From CAZOHG01 sp964579725 (GTDB lineage: Bacteria > Zhuqueibacterota > JdFR-76 > BMS3Abin05), in NCBI GenBank assembly GCA_964579725.1, contig CAZOHG010000017.1:1-61197 (forward strand): a DNA stretch of 61,197 bases. The letters run 5' to 3'. Every line of letters begins with the position of its first letter. The first letter of the stretch is position 1. The notes below the pieces were generated by a model that was not told the DNA's origin, made no database searches, and saw only the letters and a list, made by a program, of their open reading frames with translations. The position numbers and the translations under genes are program-made. Of the stretch, positions 42,085 to 51,089 are shown piece by piece.

Positions 42085-43518
42085 ATGAACCGAAAAATCG
42101 GTCTGTTTTTAACCCTGTTTTTTCTCACAGGATTTGTTTTTTCCGTCAGAGCGGGTACGATTGTCGAGAAAATCGGGGATCCGGCCCACCCCATTACGGT
42201 CCTCTATTTGAAGGGTTCCCCCTACGAAATGGGCTACTTGCACGGAGCCACCCTTCGGCAAGAAATCCACGCCATGTACGATTCTTTGCTGCAATCGGTT
42301 TCGAAATACGGAAGTCTTACCCTTTTGGACATTGCCTACCACCAGTTGGAGCCGTACATTCCTCAGGCGTACAAAGATGAAATGCAAGGGTTGGCGGACG
42401 GCGCGGGGGTTTCTCTTCAAAAGGTCCACCGGGTACACGCCATTCCCGACGTCAGCGAAATGGACTGCACCTTCTTTGCCGCCTGGGGGAAAGCAACGGC
42501 CGATGGCAATTTGGTACAAATTCGAGCTCTGGACTACGCCACGGACTGGCACCTGCAGGAGCATCCCACGCTTTTGGTGTGTGAACCGGACAGCGGCCGT
42601 CGATTTGTGAATGTAGGCTGGGCCGGTTTTGTTGGCGTTGTCAGTGGGATGAATGACGACGGATTGGCCGTCAGTGAAATCGGCGAAAGCTTTGACAAAG
42701 CACACCAAACCATGGCCGCGGAACCGATGCCGTTTGTTCTGCGAGATGTGCTTCAATACACCGGTTCGCTGGATTCAGCCGTTGAAAAGATTGCCCACGC
42801 TCGCCGAACCAGTTCGTTTCTCTACTGCGTAGGCGACGCTAAAATTCCCGACGCGCGTTCCTTTAAAACCAGCCCGAACGTGTGCGACGTGTACACCGAC
42901 AGCACCAGTCCGACGCCCTTTCTCGAGGACGTGGTCTATTTTTCCATGGGAATAAACAGCCACTGGAACGCCGATGTGTACAGGTTTTTGCAGCCGCAGC
43001 TCGGGAAGATTGATGTGGAGACAGCCAAGAGTCTCATGCAAACCTTGAAAACCGGCAGTTTGCACGCGGTGGTGTACGATCCGGCACACCGAAAAATTTG
43101 GGTGGCCAACGCCGGTGTAAACAGAACACCCGCCTACAAACGCACATTCTGGGAGTACGATCTCAGTCGGGCTGACAGCGTTTTCGCCCATTACGACGCT
43201 ACCAGCGTTCTTTCACGTAAAGCCGTGGAACCTGCCGAATTTCGACTTTCTCAAAATTACCCCAATCCCTTTAACCCGGTTACAAAAATTGAGTTTACCC
43301 TGCCGGCGGGAAATTCTGTGCAAGTCGATTTGAGTGTTTTTGATCTTCGGGGGCACAAAATCGCCACACTGGCCAGGGGGACCTTCTCGGCAGGCCACTA
43401 TGTTTACTTCTGGAACGGACGAACCAATTGGGGGCAACCCGCTCCCTCGGGAATTTATTTTTACCGGCTTCGAAGCGGTGTTTTTTCAGCGACCAAACGT
43501 GCCCTTTTAATTCGGTAA
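42085..43518 (+). CDS. Secreted C45-family acyltransferase/hydrolase with type IX-like sorting tail
   Basis: 477 residues. Signal peptide at about 1-23. The Ntn-hydrolase domain of the C45 (isopenicillin acyltransferase-like) type has 'LYLKGSPYEMGYLHGATLRQEI', 'AYKDEMQGLADGAGVS' and the nucleophile region 'EMDCTFFAAWGKATADGNLVQIRALDYATDW' (C128), then 'VVSGMNDDGLAVSEIGES'. The Cys would become N-terminal after self-cleavage. The last 90 residues are a FlgD-like/Por-secretion module, 'FRLSQNYPNPFNPVTKIEFTLP' through 'PAPSGIYFYRLRSG' to 'ATKRALLIR', that normally sends proteins out by a type IX-like route. Substrates could be amides of fatty acids, amino sugars or peptides. Confidence 0.82.
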   Translation: MNRKIGLFLTLFFLTGFVFSVRAGTIVEKIGDPAHPITVLYLKGSPYEMGYLHGATLRQEIHAMYDSLLQSVSKYGSLTLLDIAYHQLEPYIPQAYKDEMQGLADGAGVSLQKVHRVHAIPDVSEMDCTFFAAWGKATADGNLVQIRALDYATDWHLQEHPTLLVCEPDSGRRFVNVGWAGFVGVVSGMNDDGLAVSEIGESFDKAHQTMAAEPMPFVLRDVLQYTGSLDSAVEKIAHARRTSSFLYCVGDAKIPDARSFKTSPNVCDVYTDSTSPTPFLEDVVYFSMGINSHWNADVYRFLQPQLGKIDVETAKSLMQTLKTGSLHAVVYDPAHRKIWVANAGVNRTPAYKRTFWEYDLSRADSVFAHYDATSVLSRKAVEPAEFRLSQNYPNPFNPVTKIEFTLPAGNSVQVDLSVFDLRGHKIATLARGTFSAGHYVYFWNGRTNWGQPAPSGIYFYRLRSGVFSATKRALLIR

Positions 43519-43560
43519 CCCTCAAAATGGCCTTTTTTGAGTTTTTTGGGAGAAAATAAA

Positions 43561-46500
43561 ATGCGCACCAACCACGCAAAAATTGTGATGTTTCTCGGTT
43601 TGTTTTTCTTTGCTTTTGCCCAACCGGCCTCGTCGCAGTCGCTTCACGTACCGCTTCTCTGGAAAACCAATCTTCACATGTTGTTGGAAAGCGCAGCAAC
43701 CGTAGCTGATGTGAATGCGGACGGTCGTGCCGAGGTTCTTGTAGCCGGAATGGAAAAACTTTTTGTGCTCGGCGAAAAGGGACAACTCCTCTGGCAGTGG
43801 CGCACGCGCAAGCGTTTTTGTACCTACCCGGCGGTTTTGCCTCGAGGTAAGAAACCAGCACTTCTCTACGTTGCGGACAATAGCGGCCTTTTGACCTGCC
43901 TCAACGGATTGGGCCGGCAGATTTGGCAGCGGGAATTGGCGGGCCCCAGTTCGTGGTCGGCAGCCGTAGTGTACGCCAAGCCAAAGGTCGGTGAGCCGCG
44001 GGTTTTTCAGGCGGACCAAACGGGAACGGTGTGGTGTTTTAATGCCTTAAACGGACACATTCTTTGGAAAACAGTCGTTTCCGGAAAACCGGCCAGTCCC
44101 GCTTTGGGGGATTTGAATGGGGACAGGCGCCCAGAGCTTGTGGTCAAAACTGGGGACGGCTCTCTAACCGCTCTTTCTTTGGCGGGACAGCAACTGTGGC
44201 GTCGAAAAATCGGGGGAACCTCCCCGGACTGGGGCACTTCTTCCCCGGTCATTTTCGGTTCAGCCGACGGCACCGCACGAGTCGCCGTTGCCACTGGGGA
44301 CGGTGAGCTGATTGTCACCGACGGTGCGGGAAGTATTTTGTGGCGCTACCCTACCAACCAGCCGGTTGCTTCCACCCTTTCGGTGGGCGATCTGGATCAA
44401 AACGGCGTAGCGGACATTTTTTTGGTGACGCAGCTCGGTCGTCTTTTTCGCTTTGACGAAGCGGGCACCGTGCTCTGGCAAATCGACACTCAGGGACGCA
44501 GTCTGGCTCCTGGCGCCATTTTGGACGTGACCGGCGATGGAACCTTAAACTATGTTTTGTGTACCCAGCGCGGGCACCTCATGATATTTAACCCGGCGGG
44601 AACGATTCTTTTTGAGCACCAATTTGACAACCGCACCATTAATGTGACGCCTGCTTTCGGGAACATTTCCGGCAAGCGCAATACGTTGGAATTTGCAGTT
44701 ACCGGGGGTGAATCGGGTCGGGTTTTCTGTTTCGGAACGCCCGCAACGGTTCACACCCGCAAGCAGTGGACGGCCTACCGTGCCGATCCTCAAAACACAG
44801 GGGCCTGGTTCGGCCTGACGCAAACAACCGCTCTTCGCATGTTTCCCCAAAATTTGCGCTGGAACCAATTACAAATTGGTAAACCGGTGCGCTTTACGAT
44901 TGTGAATCCACGCCCGGGACGAAAACCCTTGAAAGCCGTGGCCACCTGCACGCACCCGGATGGCAAGCGCCAGTCCGCCTTCACGTGGGTGCAAGGAAAA
45001 CATGGACAACTTTCTCTGCCTGTGGATTTTGTTTCGCCGGGGGTGTACCGTTTTTCGTGGTGGCTGGAAGATGGGCACGGTAAAAAGCAAGCCGCAGGCA
45101 AAAAGGCTGTGGCGTGGCAGCTTTTTGCAAACGATCGAGGATTGGTGGAACGGGCAATAAACCGGTTGCGCGCCGTCGCCGGGACAATTGAACACACCTT
45201 GCCGCTTTCGGCCCGGGCGCTCCGCCAAAAGGCGGCTGATCTAACGGCCCAGGCCGCGCGACTTCGACCCTTTCAGGAGGCGGTTCCGGGAGCTGCCCCG
45301 AGCGAAATTTCCCGTGTTCTTCGGAAAACCGGGGCGTTAAACGAACAGGCCGAACAAGCCCTTCGCGTTGCCGACGCCGTTTTAAAGGCGAAAGCCCTCG
45401 GTCCCGGAACCAGTCTTTTGGCTTTTGAGGGTAAGCTCTGGGAAAATCGAAACGTCAACAAACAAATTCCAAAAAGGGCCGTTAACCCGGTCACAATCAG
45501 TCACGTGGTGGTGCCGGGGGAACACCAACCTGTCTCCCTAATTTTGTTGAACATTACCAATCGTCCCTTACACGTTCAGATTCGGGTCGATTCCATTGCG
45601 CAGGGACTTCGCGTGAGGGTGCTGCATTCCGTTCCGGTGCCCACCAATTTAGGGGACACTTCCTGGGATCCGCTTCCCGCTGTGGGTGACCCCGGGATTC
45701 TTTCAATTCCTCCTCTGGAAAGCCGAGAACTCTGGCTGGATGTCCAAATTGGTCTCCACGCCCGGGGAATCCGCCGGATGAAATTGAAACTGCTGGCGTT
45801 AAACGGCGCCGGGGTGTTCGAAACAGCAGCCAATCCCCAAACGGTTCCACCTCCCGTCACGCGCGTTACCCTTCAATTGACCGTGCTGCCTTTTCACATG
45901 GCTCCTGCCCAAGATTTTCGGCTTTGCACCTGGTCGCCTTCTTCCGGCTCCGCTCTTCCCGATTTGCTGTCCCACGGAAATAATGTATTTATTGTTCCTC
46001 AGCCGAAAATTGCTGCAGACAGCACCGGTAAAATACAATCCATGGATTTCACGGTACTGGATTCCCTTCTCAAAGGTTTTCGGGGCTACGATGTGTTTCT
46101 TTTAGTAAGCGGATTCCCGGCTTTCCCGAGCACATTCGGAAGTACCGAGTACAGGGCGTATTTGGAGCAGTATGTGAGAGGACTGGTTGTGCATTTGGCG
46201 GCGAAAGGCGTCGATGGCAATCACTTTGCTTTTTACCCCATTGACGAGCCGGGCGGCCACGGATGGGCAGCAGTGAATAAATTGGTGCACTGGGGAAAAA
46301 TGGTTCACGCCGTTGACCCAAATGTGCACATTTACGCGGACGGCGGAGGGGATGTGCCCATGCTTCGTAAAATGGCAAGCTGCGTAAACATCTGGACGCC
46401 GCCCATTGACTGGCTCGGGCAGCATTCACCCGAAATGCGCGTGATTCGCCAGTCGGGCCGAACCTTGTGGTCGTACAATTGCTCCTACGGTTACTCGCGA

Positions 46501-46980
46501 CCGGTGGGAGCCAATTTGAAAAACACGAATCTTTTGGCCGAGTACCGGAATGCCGCCCTATTTGCCCTGCGTCACGGCGCTACGGGGATTGGTTTTTGGT
46601 GTTACAATGCCACACCCGGTAATCTGTGGAGTCGTCTTCGGTTGGAGTACAATTTGGTGTATCCGGGTCAGAACAAACCCGTCGACAGTCGCCGGTGGGA
46701 AGCGGTACGAGAGGGCATCGAAGACGCCCGAATTTTAATCGCCCTACAAAAATTCATGGTGAAAAACAAAGACAATCCCCGTGCCGCTTGGACGATCAAA
46801 AAGATTCGACTGCTGTTCAAAAAAGACCTGCCTGCTTTAGTGGATCCCGGCTACCAGGCCATGAAATTGGGGCTTTCCCGCGAAGCCATTGATGCCTCCT
46901 GCAATGAGAAAATCTTGGCCGACTTTCGCTCGAAAATAATGACCTGTGTACGCTCGGTTCTGGCGCTTCAAGAAAAATAG
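43561..46980 (+). CDS. Secreted PQQ-propeller protein with C-terminal GH123-like catalytic domain
   Basis: 1139 residues. Signal peptide at about 1-25. Residues about 30-410 form PQQ/VCBS-type blades ('DVNADGRAEVLVAGMEKLFVL', 'DLNGDRRPELVVKTGDGSL', 'DLDQNGVADIFLVTQLGRLF', 'DVTGDGTLNYVLCTQ'). A middle beta-region and coiled segment follow. The C-terminal half (about 770-1100) resembles the GH123/DUF4091 barrel: 'FYPIDEPGGHGWAAVNKLVHW' with an adjacent Asp895-Glu896 pair, 'IYADGGGDVP', and 'RRWEAVREGIEDARILIALQKF'. GH123 enzymes are beta-N-acetylgalactosaminidases working by a substrate-assisted Asp-Glu pair. Activity is inferred. GGGAG lies 8 nt before the ATG. No sorting tail is seen. Confidence 0.7.
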   Translation: MRTNHAKIVMFLGLFFFAFAQPASSQSLHVPLLWKTNLHMLLESAATVADVNADGRAEVLVAGMEKLFVLGEKGQLLWQWRTRKRFCTYPAVLPRGKKPALLYVADNSGLLTCLNGLGRQIWQRELAGPSSWSAAVVYAKPKVGEPRVFQADQTGTVWCFNALNGHILWKTVVSGKPASPALGDLNGDRRPELVVKTGDGSLTALSLAGQQLWRRKIGGTSPDWGTSSPVIFGSADGTARVAVATGDGELIVTDGAGSILWRYPTNQPVASTLSVGDLDQNGVADIFLVTQLGRLFRFDEAGTVLWQIDTQGRSLAPGAILDVTGDGTLNYVLCTQRGHLMIFNPAGTILFEHQFDNRTINVTPAFGNISGKRNTLEFAVTGGESGRVFCFGTPATVHTRKQWTAYRADPQNTGAWFGLTQTTALRMFPQNLRWNQLQIGKPVRFTIVNPRPGRKPLKAVATCTHPDGKRQSAFTWVQGKHGQLSLPVDFVSPGVYRFSWWLEDGHGKKQAAGKKAVAWQLFANDRGLVERAINRLRAVAGTIEHTLPLSARALRQKAADLTAQAARLRPFQEAVPGAAPSEISRVLRKTGALNEQAEQALRVADAVLKAKALGPGTSLLAFEGKLWENRNVNKQIPKRAVNPVTISHVVVPGEHQPVSLILLNITNRPLHVQIRVDSIAQGLRVRVLHSVPVPTNLGDTSWDPLPAVGDPGILSIPPLESRELWLDVQIGLHARGIRRMKLKLLALNGAGVFETAANPQTVPPPVTRVTLQLTVLPFHMAPAQDFRLCTWSPSSGSALPDLLSHGNNVFIVPQPKIAADSTGKIQSMDFTVLDSLLKGFRGYDVFLLVSGFPAFPSTFGSTEYRAYLEQYVRGLVVHLAAKGVDGNHFAFYPIDEPGGHGWAAVNKLVHWGKMVHAVDPNVHIYADGGGDVPMLRKMASCVNIWTPPIDWLGQHSPEMRVIRQSGRTLWSYNCSYGYSRPVGANLKNTNLLAEYRNAALFALRHGATGIGFWCYNATPGNLWSRLRLEYNLVYPGQNKPVDSRRWEAVREGIEDARILIALQKFMVKNKDNPRAAWTIKKIRLLFKKDLPALVDPGYQAMKLGLSREAIDASCNEKILADFRSKIMTCVRSVLALQEK

Positions 46981-47222
46981 CCGTCCTGGACGAAAAAGCT
47001 ACACGGCCGCACTGGAGACGCCGGCCGGGCAAAGAAATTTGAACGGGTAGCCCCCTAAACAAATCGTACAGGTCAGCTGCCTATCGAGGGAAAAACTCTC
47101 AAAACGCCCGGGCTTTCTTCCGTCTTTTTGCACCGATAAGGCCATTCCTTTGTTTTGGTTTTCAATCTTTGCGGGCCAAAACAATCATAACGCAAATAAA
47201 TATTATTCTCATTAAAAAATTA
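46981..47222. other. Intergenic leader before the suf promoter
   Basis: Non-coding. The only signals seen are the suf promoter and operator at its right end. Confidence 0.5.
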
Positions 47223-47251
47223 TTGACACGGGAGGTTTTTCTTCTTATCTT
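47223..47251 (+). promoter_or_regulatory. Promoter of the suf operon
   Basis: TTGACA (47223-47228), 17-nt spacer, TATCTT (47246-47251). Transcription would start near 47258. Confidence 0.7.
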
Positions 47252-47259
47252 AATAATAC

Positions 47260-47281
47260 GACAAAATAAGTCCGATTTGTC
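47260..47281 (+). promoter_or_regulatory. Candidate Rrf2-type operator of suf
   Basis: GACAAAATAAGTCC (47260-47273) matches the rrf2 start-site element at 12 of 14 positions. It is also the left half of an inverted repeat, GACAAA (47260-47265) with TTTGTC (47276-47281). It covers the predicted transcription start, the normal place for a repressor. Confidence 0.6.
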
Positions 47282-47308
47282 TTAATAAAAATGATTGAGG
47301 AGAAAATC

Positions 47309-48091
47309 ATGCCGATCGCTGAAAATTTGTTGGAAATACGGAATCTTCATGTTTCCGTTGAAAATAAAAAGATTTTAAAGGGGCTAAATCTTACCATTGG
47401 GAAAGGTGAAATTCACGCTCTTATGGGGCCAAACGGCACCGGAAAGAGCACGCTGGCAAATGCTATTATGGGTCACCCGGCTTACGCCGTTACAGAGGGT
47501 GAGATTTTCCTCGAAGGCAAAAATGTCTTGGAGCTGTCCCCTGACGAGCGTGCGCGGCGGGGCCTTTTCATGGCTTTTCAATATCCCAGTGCCATTCCCG
47601 GCGTGACACTTTCCAATTTCCTGCGCTTGGCCGTTAATTCCGTTCGAGGTGAAGAATTGAACGTCCTGGAGTTTCACAAACTTCTGCGCCAGAAAATGAA
47701 AATTTTGGAAATGGAGCCTTCCTTTGCCAAACGCTATTTAAATGACGGGTTTTCGGGCGGCGAAAAAAAGCGCAGTGAAGTATTGCAATTGGCCATGCTT
47801 CAACCCAAAATGGTGATACTGGACGAAACCGATTCGGGGCTGGACATTGACGCCCTTCGCATCGTTTCCTCCGGGGTCACCAAGGTGCGCCGCCCGGACA
47901 TGGGCATTTTGCTCATCACGCACTACGTTCGCATCCTTCAATACATTCGCCCGCAATTTGTGCACATTTTGTACGACGGCAAAATTGTAGAATCGGGTGA
48001 TTACACCCTGGCCGAAAAATTGGAAAAAGAAGGATATGATTTCATTAAAAATCGGCCCGTCGAGCTAACGGCCCAGGAGGTGGAGTCATGA
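47309..48091 (+). CDS. sufC: Fe-S assembly ATPase SufC
   Basis: 260-residue ABC ATPase of the SufBCD scaffold. Walker A 'GPNGTGKSTLANAI', Q-loop 'FMAFQYPSAIPGV', signature 'GFSGGEKKRSEVLQLAML' and Walker B with 'ILDETDSGLDIDALR' match SufC closely, including the SufC-specific 'HYVRILQYIRPQFVHIL'. The second ATG at 47309 is chosen: GAGGAG sits 6 nt upstream and would lie inside a protein begun at 47291. It is the first gene of the operon; its stop overlaps sufB (ATGA). Confidence 0.97.
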   Translation: MPIAENLLEIRNLHVSVENKKILKGLNLTIGKGEIHALMGPNGTGKSTLANAIMGHPAYAVTEGEIFLEGKNVLELSPDERARRGLFMAFQYPSAIPGVTLSNFLRLAVNSVRGEELNVLEFHKLLRQKMKILEMEPSFAKRYLNDGFSGGEKKRSEVLQLAMLQPKMVILDETDSGLDIDALRIVSSGVTKVRRPDMGILLITHYVRILQYIRPQFVHILYDGKIVESGDYTLAEKLEKEGYDFIKNRPVELTAQEVES

Positions 48092-49494
48092 CGAATAAAG
48101 AGCTTGCTAATCTGAGCATCGACCGCCAAAAATATGATTTTAAAAATCCCGAGCACTATTATTTCAAAGCGCCGAAGGGGCTGTCGGCCAAGGTGGTACA
48201 TATGATTTCCGAGATGAAAAACGAGCCGGAATGGATGTTGAAAAACCGGTTAAAGGGGCTGGAGATTTACCAAAAAATGCCCGTTCCGACCTGGGGCGGC
48301 GATCTGTCCACCATCGATTTTGACGACATTTACTACTACATCAAACCTGCTGAAAAAATGGGCAAGAGTTGGGACGATGTGCCTCGGGACATCAAGGAAA
48401 CATTTGACAAATTGGGTATTCCTGAAGCGGAGCAGAAATATCTCTCCGGTGTGGGCGCTCAATACGAATCGGAAGCCATTTACCACAGTCTAAAGGAGAG
48501 CTTACAAAAACAGGGCGTTATTTTTCTGGACATGGATTCCGGGTTGCGGGAATATCCCGATTTGGTTCGGCGCTATTTCGGAACGGTGATTCCGGCGGGC
48601 GACAACAAATTTGCGGCAATGAATACAGCGGCGTGGAGCGGCGGGAGTTTTCTTTACATTCCCGAGGGCGTGCACGTGGACATCCCCCTACAAGCCTATT
48701 TTCGAATTAACGCCAGAAATATGGGGCAATTTGAGCGTTCCCTGATAATTGCCGAGGCGGGTAGCAGCGTTCACTACATCGAAGGTTGTACGGCGCCTAT
48801 CTATTCGGAGGATTCCCTGCATTCGGGTGTTATTGAAATTATTGTAAAAAAAGGTGCGCACGTTCGGTACACCACGGTTCAAAATTGGGCCACCAACATC
48901 TACAATCTGGTCACACAGCGCGCTGTGGTGGAGGAAAACGGCCGAATGGAATGGGTGGACGGTAACATTGGGAGCAAATTAACCATGAAATACCCTTCGG
49001 TTATTTTGAAAGGAAGAGGCGCCCGCGGGGAAATCCTTTCCATGGCGTACGCTGGCAAAGGGCAGCACCAGGACGCTGGAGCAAAAGCTATTCACCTGGC
49101 GCCCGACACCTCATCCACCATTGTCTCCAAATCGATCAGCAGTCGTGGTGGACGTGCAGGCTACCGCGGGTTGGTGAAGGTATCCCCAAATGCAGACCGC
49201 GTGAAATCCAGTGTCCGGTGCGACGCCTTAATTTTGGACGCATTTTCGCGCTCTGACACCTACCCCTACATGGAGATTGACAATCCCACCGCGGCAATCG
49301 GACACGAAGCCACGGTTTCCAAAATCGGCGACGAACAGCTTTTCTATCTTCAAAGTCGCGGAATTCAGGAGTCCGAGGCCATGGCCCTGATTGTACGGGG
49401 GTTCGTGGAGCCTGTCGTTAAGGAATTACCCATGGAATACGCCGTTGAATTGAATCGATTGATCGAACTGCAAATGGAAGATTCCGTCGGGTAG
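48088..49494 (+). CDS. sufB: Fe-S assembly scaffold SufB
   Basis: 468 residues of the SufB/SufD beta-helix. Diagnostic segments: 'DDIYYYIKPAEKMGKSWDDVP', 'GTVIPAGDNKFAAMNTAAWSGGSFLYIPEGVHVDIPLQAYFRIN', 'TVQNWATNIYNLVTQRA' and 'SRGGRAGYRGLVKVSPNADRVKSSVRCDALILD' (read in parts), where Cys378 corresponds to the conserved cluster-building cysteine. 'IGHEATVSKIGDEQLFYLQSRGI' is the conserved end. It forms the SufBC2D complex on which clusters are built. Start overlaps sufC by 4 bp and has AGGAGGTGG upstream. Confidence 0.97.
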   Translation: MTNKELANLSIDRQKYDFKNPEHYYFKAPKGLSAKVVHMISEMKNEPEWMLKNRLKGLEIYQKMPVPTWGGDLSTIDFDDIYYYIKPAEKMGKSWDDVPRDIKETFDKLGIPEAEQKYLSGVGAQYESEAIYHSLKESLQKQGVIFLDMDSGLREYPDLVRRYFGTVIPAGDNKFAAMNTAAWSGGSFLYIPEGVHVDIPLQAYFRINARNMGQFERSLIIAEAGSSVHYIEGCTAPIYSEDSLHSGVIEIIVKKGAHVRYTTVQNWATNIYNLVTQRAVVEENGRMEWVDGNIGSKLTMKYPSVILKGRGARGEILSMAYAGKGQHQDAGAKAIHLAPDTSSTIVSKSISSRGGRAGYRGLVKVSPNADRVKSSVRCDALILDAFSRSDTYPYMEIDNPTAAIGHEATVSKIGDEQLFYLQSRGIQESEAMALIVRGFVEPVVKELPMEYAVELNRLIELQMEDSVG

Positions 49495-49547
49495 GCGGGC
49501 ACCATTTCCAGGCAGAGTTAACCCGAAAAAAAGGACGGGAAAAAATA

Positions 49548-50885
49548 ATGGAAACACAAATAAAAACACCGGCCCCTCCAGCCCAAAGGGTTCTTCGACT
49601 TTCCGAACAATTGGTTGAACCGGGCTGGTTGCGGGAAACACGTCTGAAAGCTTTGGAACAATTCGGACAAACACCCTGGCCAACCGGAAAAGAGGAAATC
49701 TGGCGGAAAACAAAAATCCGGTATTTTCAGGGAAATCGCTTCCCGGAACCGGAAAATTCTTTCGGCCTCTCGGCCGCGGACCCCATCGCCGAACTGCCCA
49801 AATCTTTGCGAGATTCTTTCGGAACGGCACGCGATTTCTCGGCCATTCTCATTCAGGAAACCGGCCAGCCGTGTCGCCGGGTTCTAAACGAAAATACAAT
49901 TTTCCTCTTTGACTTGCCTCGGGCGGCTCGTTTTTTCCAGGACGACCTCAGCCGTTTTTTCTCGGAAAAGAGCCGATTCTTTTCGACGGAAAAATTGGAG
50001 CTTTTGCACGAGGCGTTCTGGAACAGTGGTGTGTTTTTGAAAATTCCATCCGGTCTTTTTGTGGAGAGACCGGTACTAAATCTGACCCAAATGGACGCGG
50101 AAGCCCGTAGTGTTTTTCCTCAAACCATTTTGTGGGCGCAGGCAAACAGCTCGGTGACGTTTGTGGAAATTGTCCGTTCGGACAGAAACCCATCCCTGCT
50201 TGCCCGAAATACGCGCGTCAAAATTTTGGCGGAGGAAGGGGCACAGGTCCGGTACTTTTTGCTGAACATGACAACCGGCCGCGACACGGCCTACACCTCC
50301 CTCCAGGTGGTGGGAAAACGTGACAGCTCCGTGCACGTGGGACTTTTTCAATTGGGAGGGGGGGTCACCAAAACGCACATTCACACGGATCTTGTAGAAC
50401 CGGGCGCCAGTACTACCATTCAAGGCCTTTATTTTCCCGATGAAGATCAGCACACGGAGGTGCAAACCTTTCAAAACCATTTTGAAAATCGTACCGACAG
50501 TACCCTGCACCTGAAGGGAGCTGTAGGCGGGCGAGGGAAAGCCGTGTACCGAGGTGTGATTCACATTCATCCCAATGCTCAAGACACCAGCGCGTACCAA
50601 TTAAACAACAATTTGCTGCTCAGCTCCCAAGCTCACGCAGATTCCAATCCTGTGCTGGAAATTGAGGCCAACGAGGTGCGCTGTTCCCACGGCGCCTCGG
50701 CCGGACCGGTTGACCGGGACCAGCTTTTTTACTTGCAGTCTCGTGGTCTTCAGCCCGAAAAGGCCAAACGAGTGATTGTGGAAGGCTTTTTCAATCCGAT
50801 TATTGACCTGCTCCCGACGGAATGGCTGCGTGAAAATATCCGACGTGCGGTAGCCGACAAGATTCAGAAAGAAGAAACCAATTGA
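49548..50885 (+). CDS. sufD: Fe-S assembly protein SufD
   Basis: 445 residues, more diverged than SufB as usual. Landmarks: 'IWRKTKIRYFQ' near the start, 'GVFLKIPSGLFVERPV', 'LVEPGASTTIQGLYFPDEDQHTEVQTFQNHF', 'GRGKAVYRGVIHIHPNAQDTSAYQLNNNLLLS' and 'EVRCSHGASAGPVDRDQLFYLQSRGL' (read in parts). The conserved His in CSHGAS is the SufD residue required at the SufB-SufD interface. It completes the SufBC2D scaffold. AAAGGACGGG precedes the ATG. A promoter lies between it and sufS. Confidence 0.95.
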   Translation: METQIKTPAPPAQRVLRLSEQLVEPGWLRETRLKALEQFGQTPWPTGKEEIWRKTKIRYFQGNRFPEPENSFGLSAADPIAELPKSLRDSFGTARDFSAILIQETGQPCRRVLNENTIFLFDLPRAARFFQDDLSRFFSEKSRFFSTEKLELLHEAFWNSGVFLKIPSGLFVERPVLNLTQMDAEARSVFPQTILWAQANSSVTFVEIVRSDRNPSLLARNTRVKILAEEGAQVRYFLLNMTTGRDTAYTSLQVVGKRDSSVHVGLFQLGGGVTKTHIHTDLVEPGASTTIQGLYFPDEDQHTEVQTFQNHFENRTDSTLHLKGAVGGRGKAVYRGVIHIHPNAQDTSAYQLNNNLLLSSQAHADSNPVLEIEANEVRCSHGASAGPVDRDQLFYLQSRGLQPEKAKRVIVEGFFNPIIDLLPTEWLRENIRRAVADKIQKEETN

Positions 50886-50919
50886 CGTTCCCTAATAATG
50901 CGTTCGATAAAATTTGCCC

Positions 50920-50948
50920 TTGCTTTTGAGCGGGAAATTTGCTAAAAT
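50920..50948 (+). promoter_or_regulatory. Internal promoter for sufS-sufU
   Basis: TTGCTT (50920-50925), 17-nt spacer, TAAAAT (50943-50948), inside the 204-nt gap after sufD. The leader to sufS would be about 135 nt; it has no other gene. Confidence 0.55.
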
Positions 50949-51089
50949 GGCAGTGCAAACTGTTGGCTTGTGGATCGTCGGCGGGCCAAGCGGCTGTTTC
51001 GGGAAAAAGAATACCCGTTTGCCGCTCGGAAAAAATCGGCTTTGTGCAAGCCAGGCCTTTTGTTGAATCTGAAAAGCGAGGGGTTCCCA

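Noticed and set aside
50955..51074. 39-codon frame in the sufS leader
   Set aside because: Starts with ATG but has no ribosome-binding site and an ordinary composition; more likely leader sequence.
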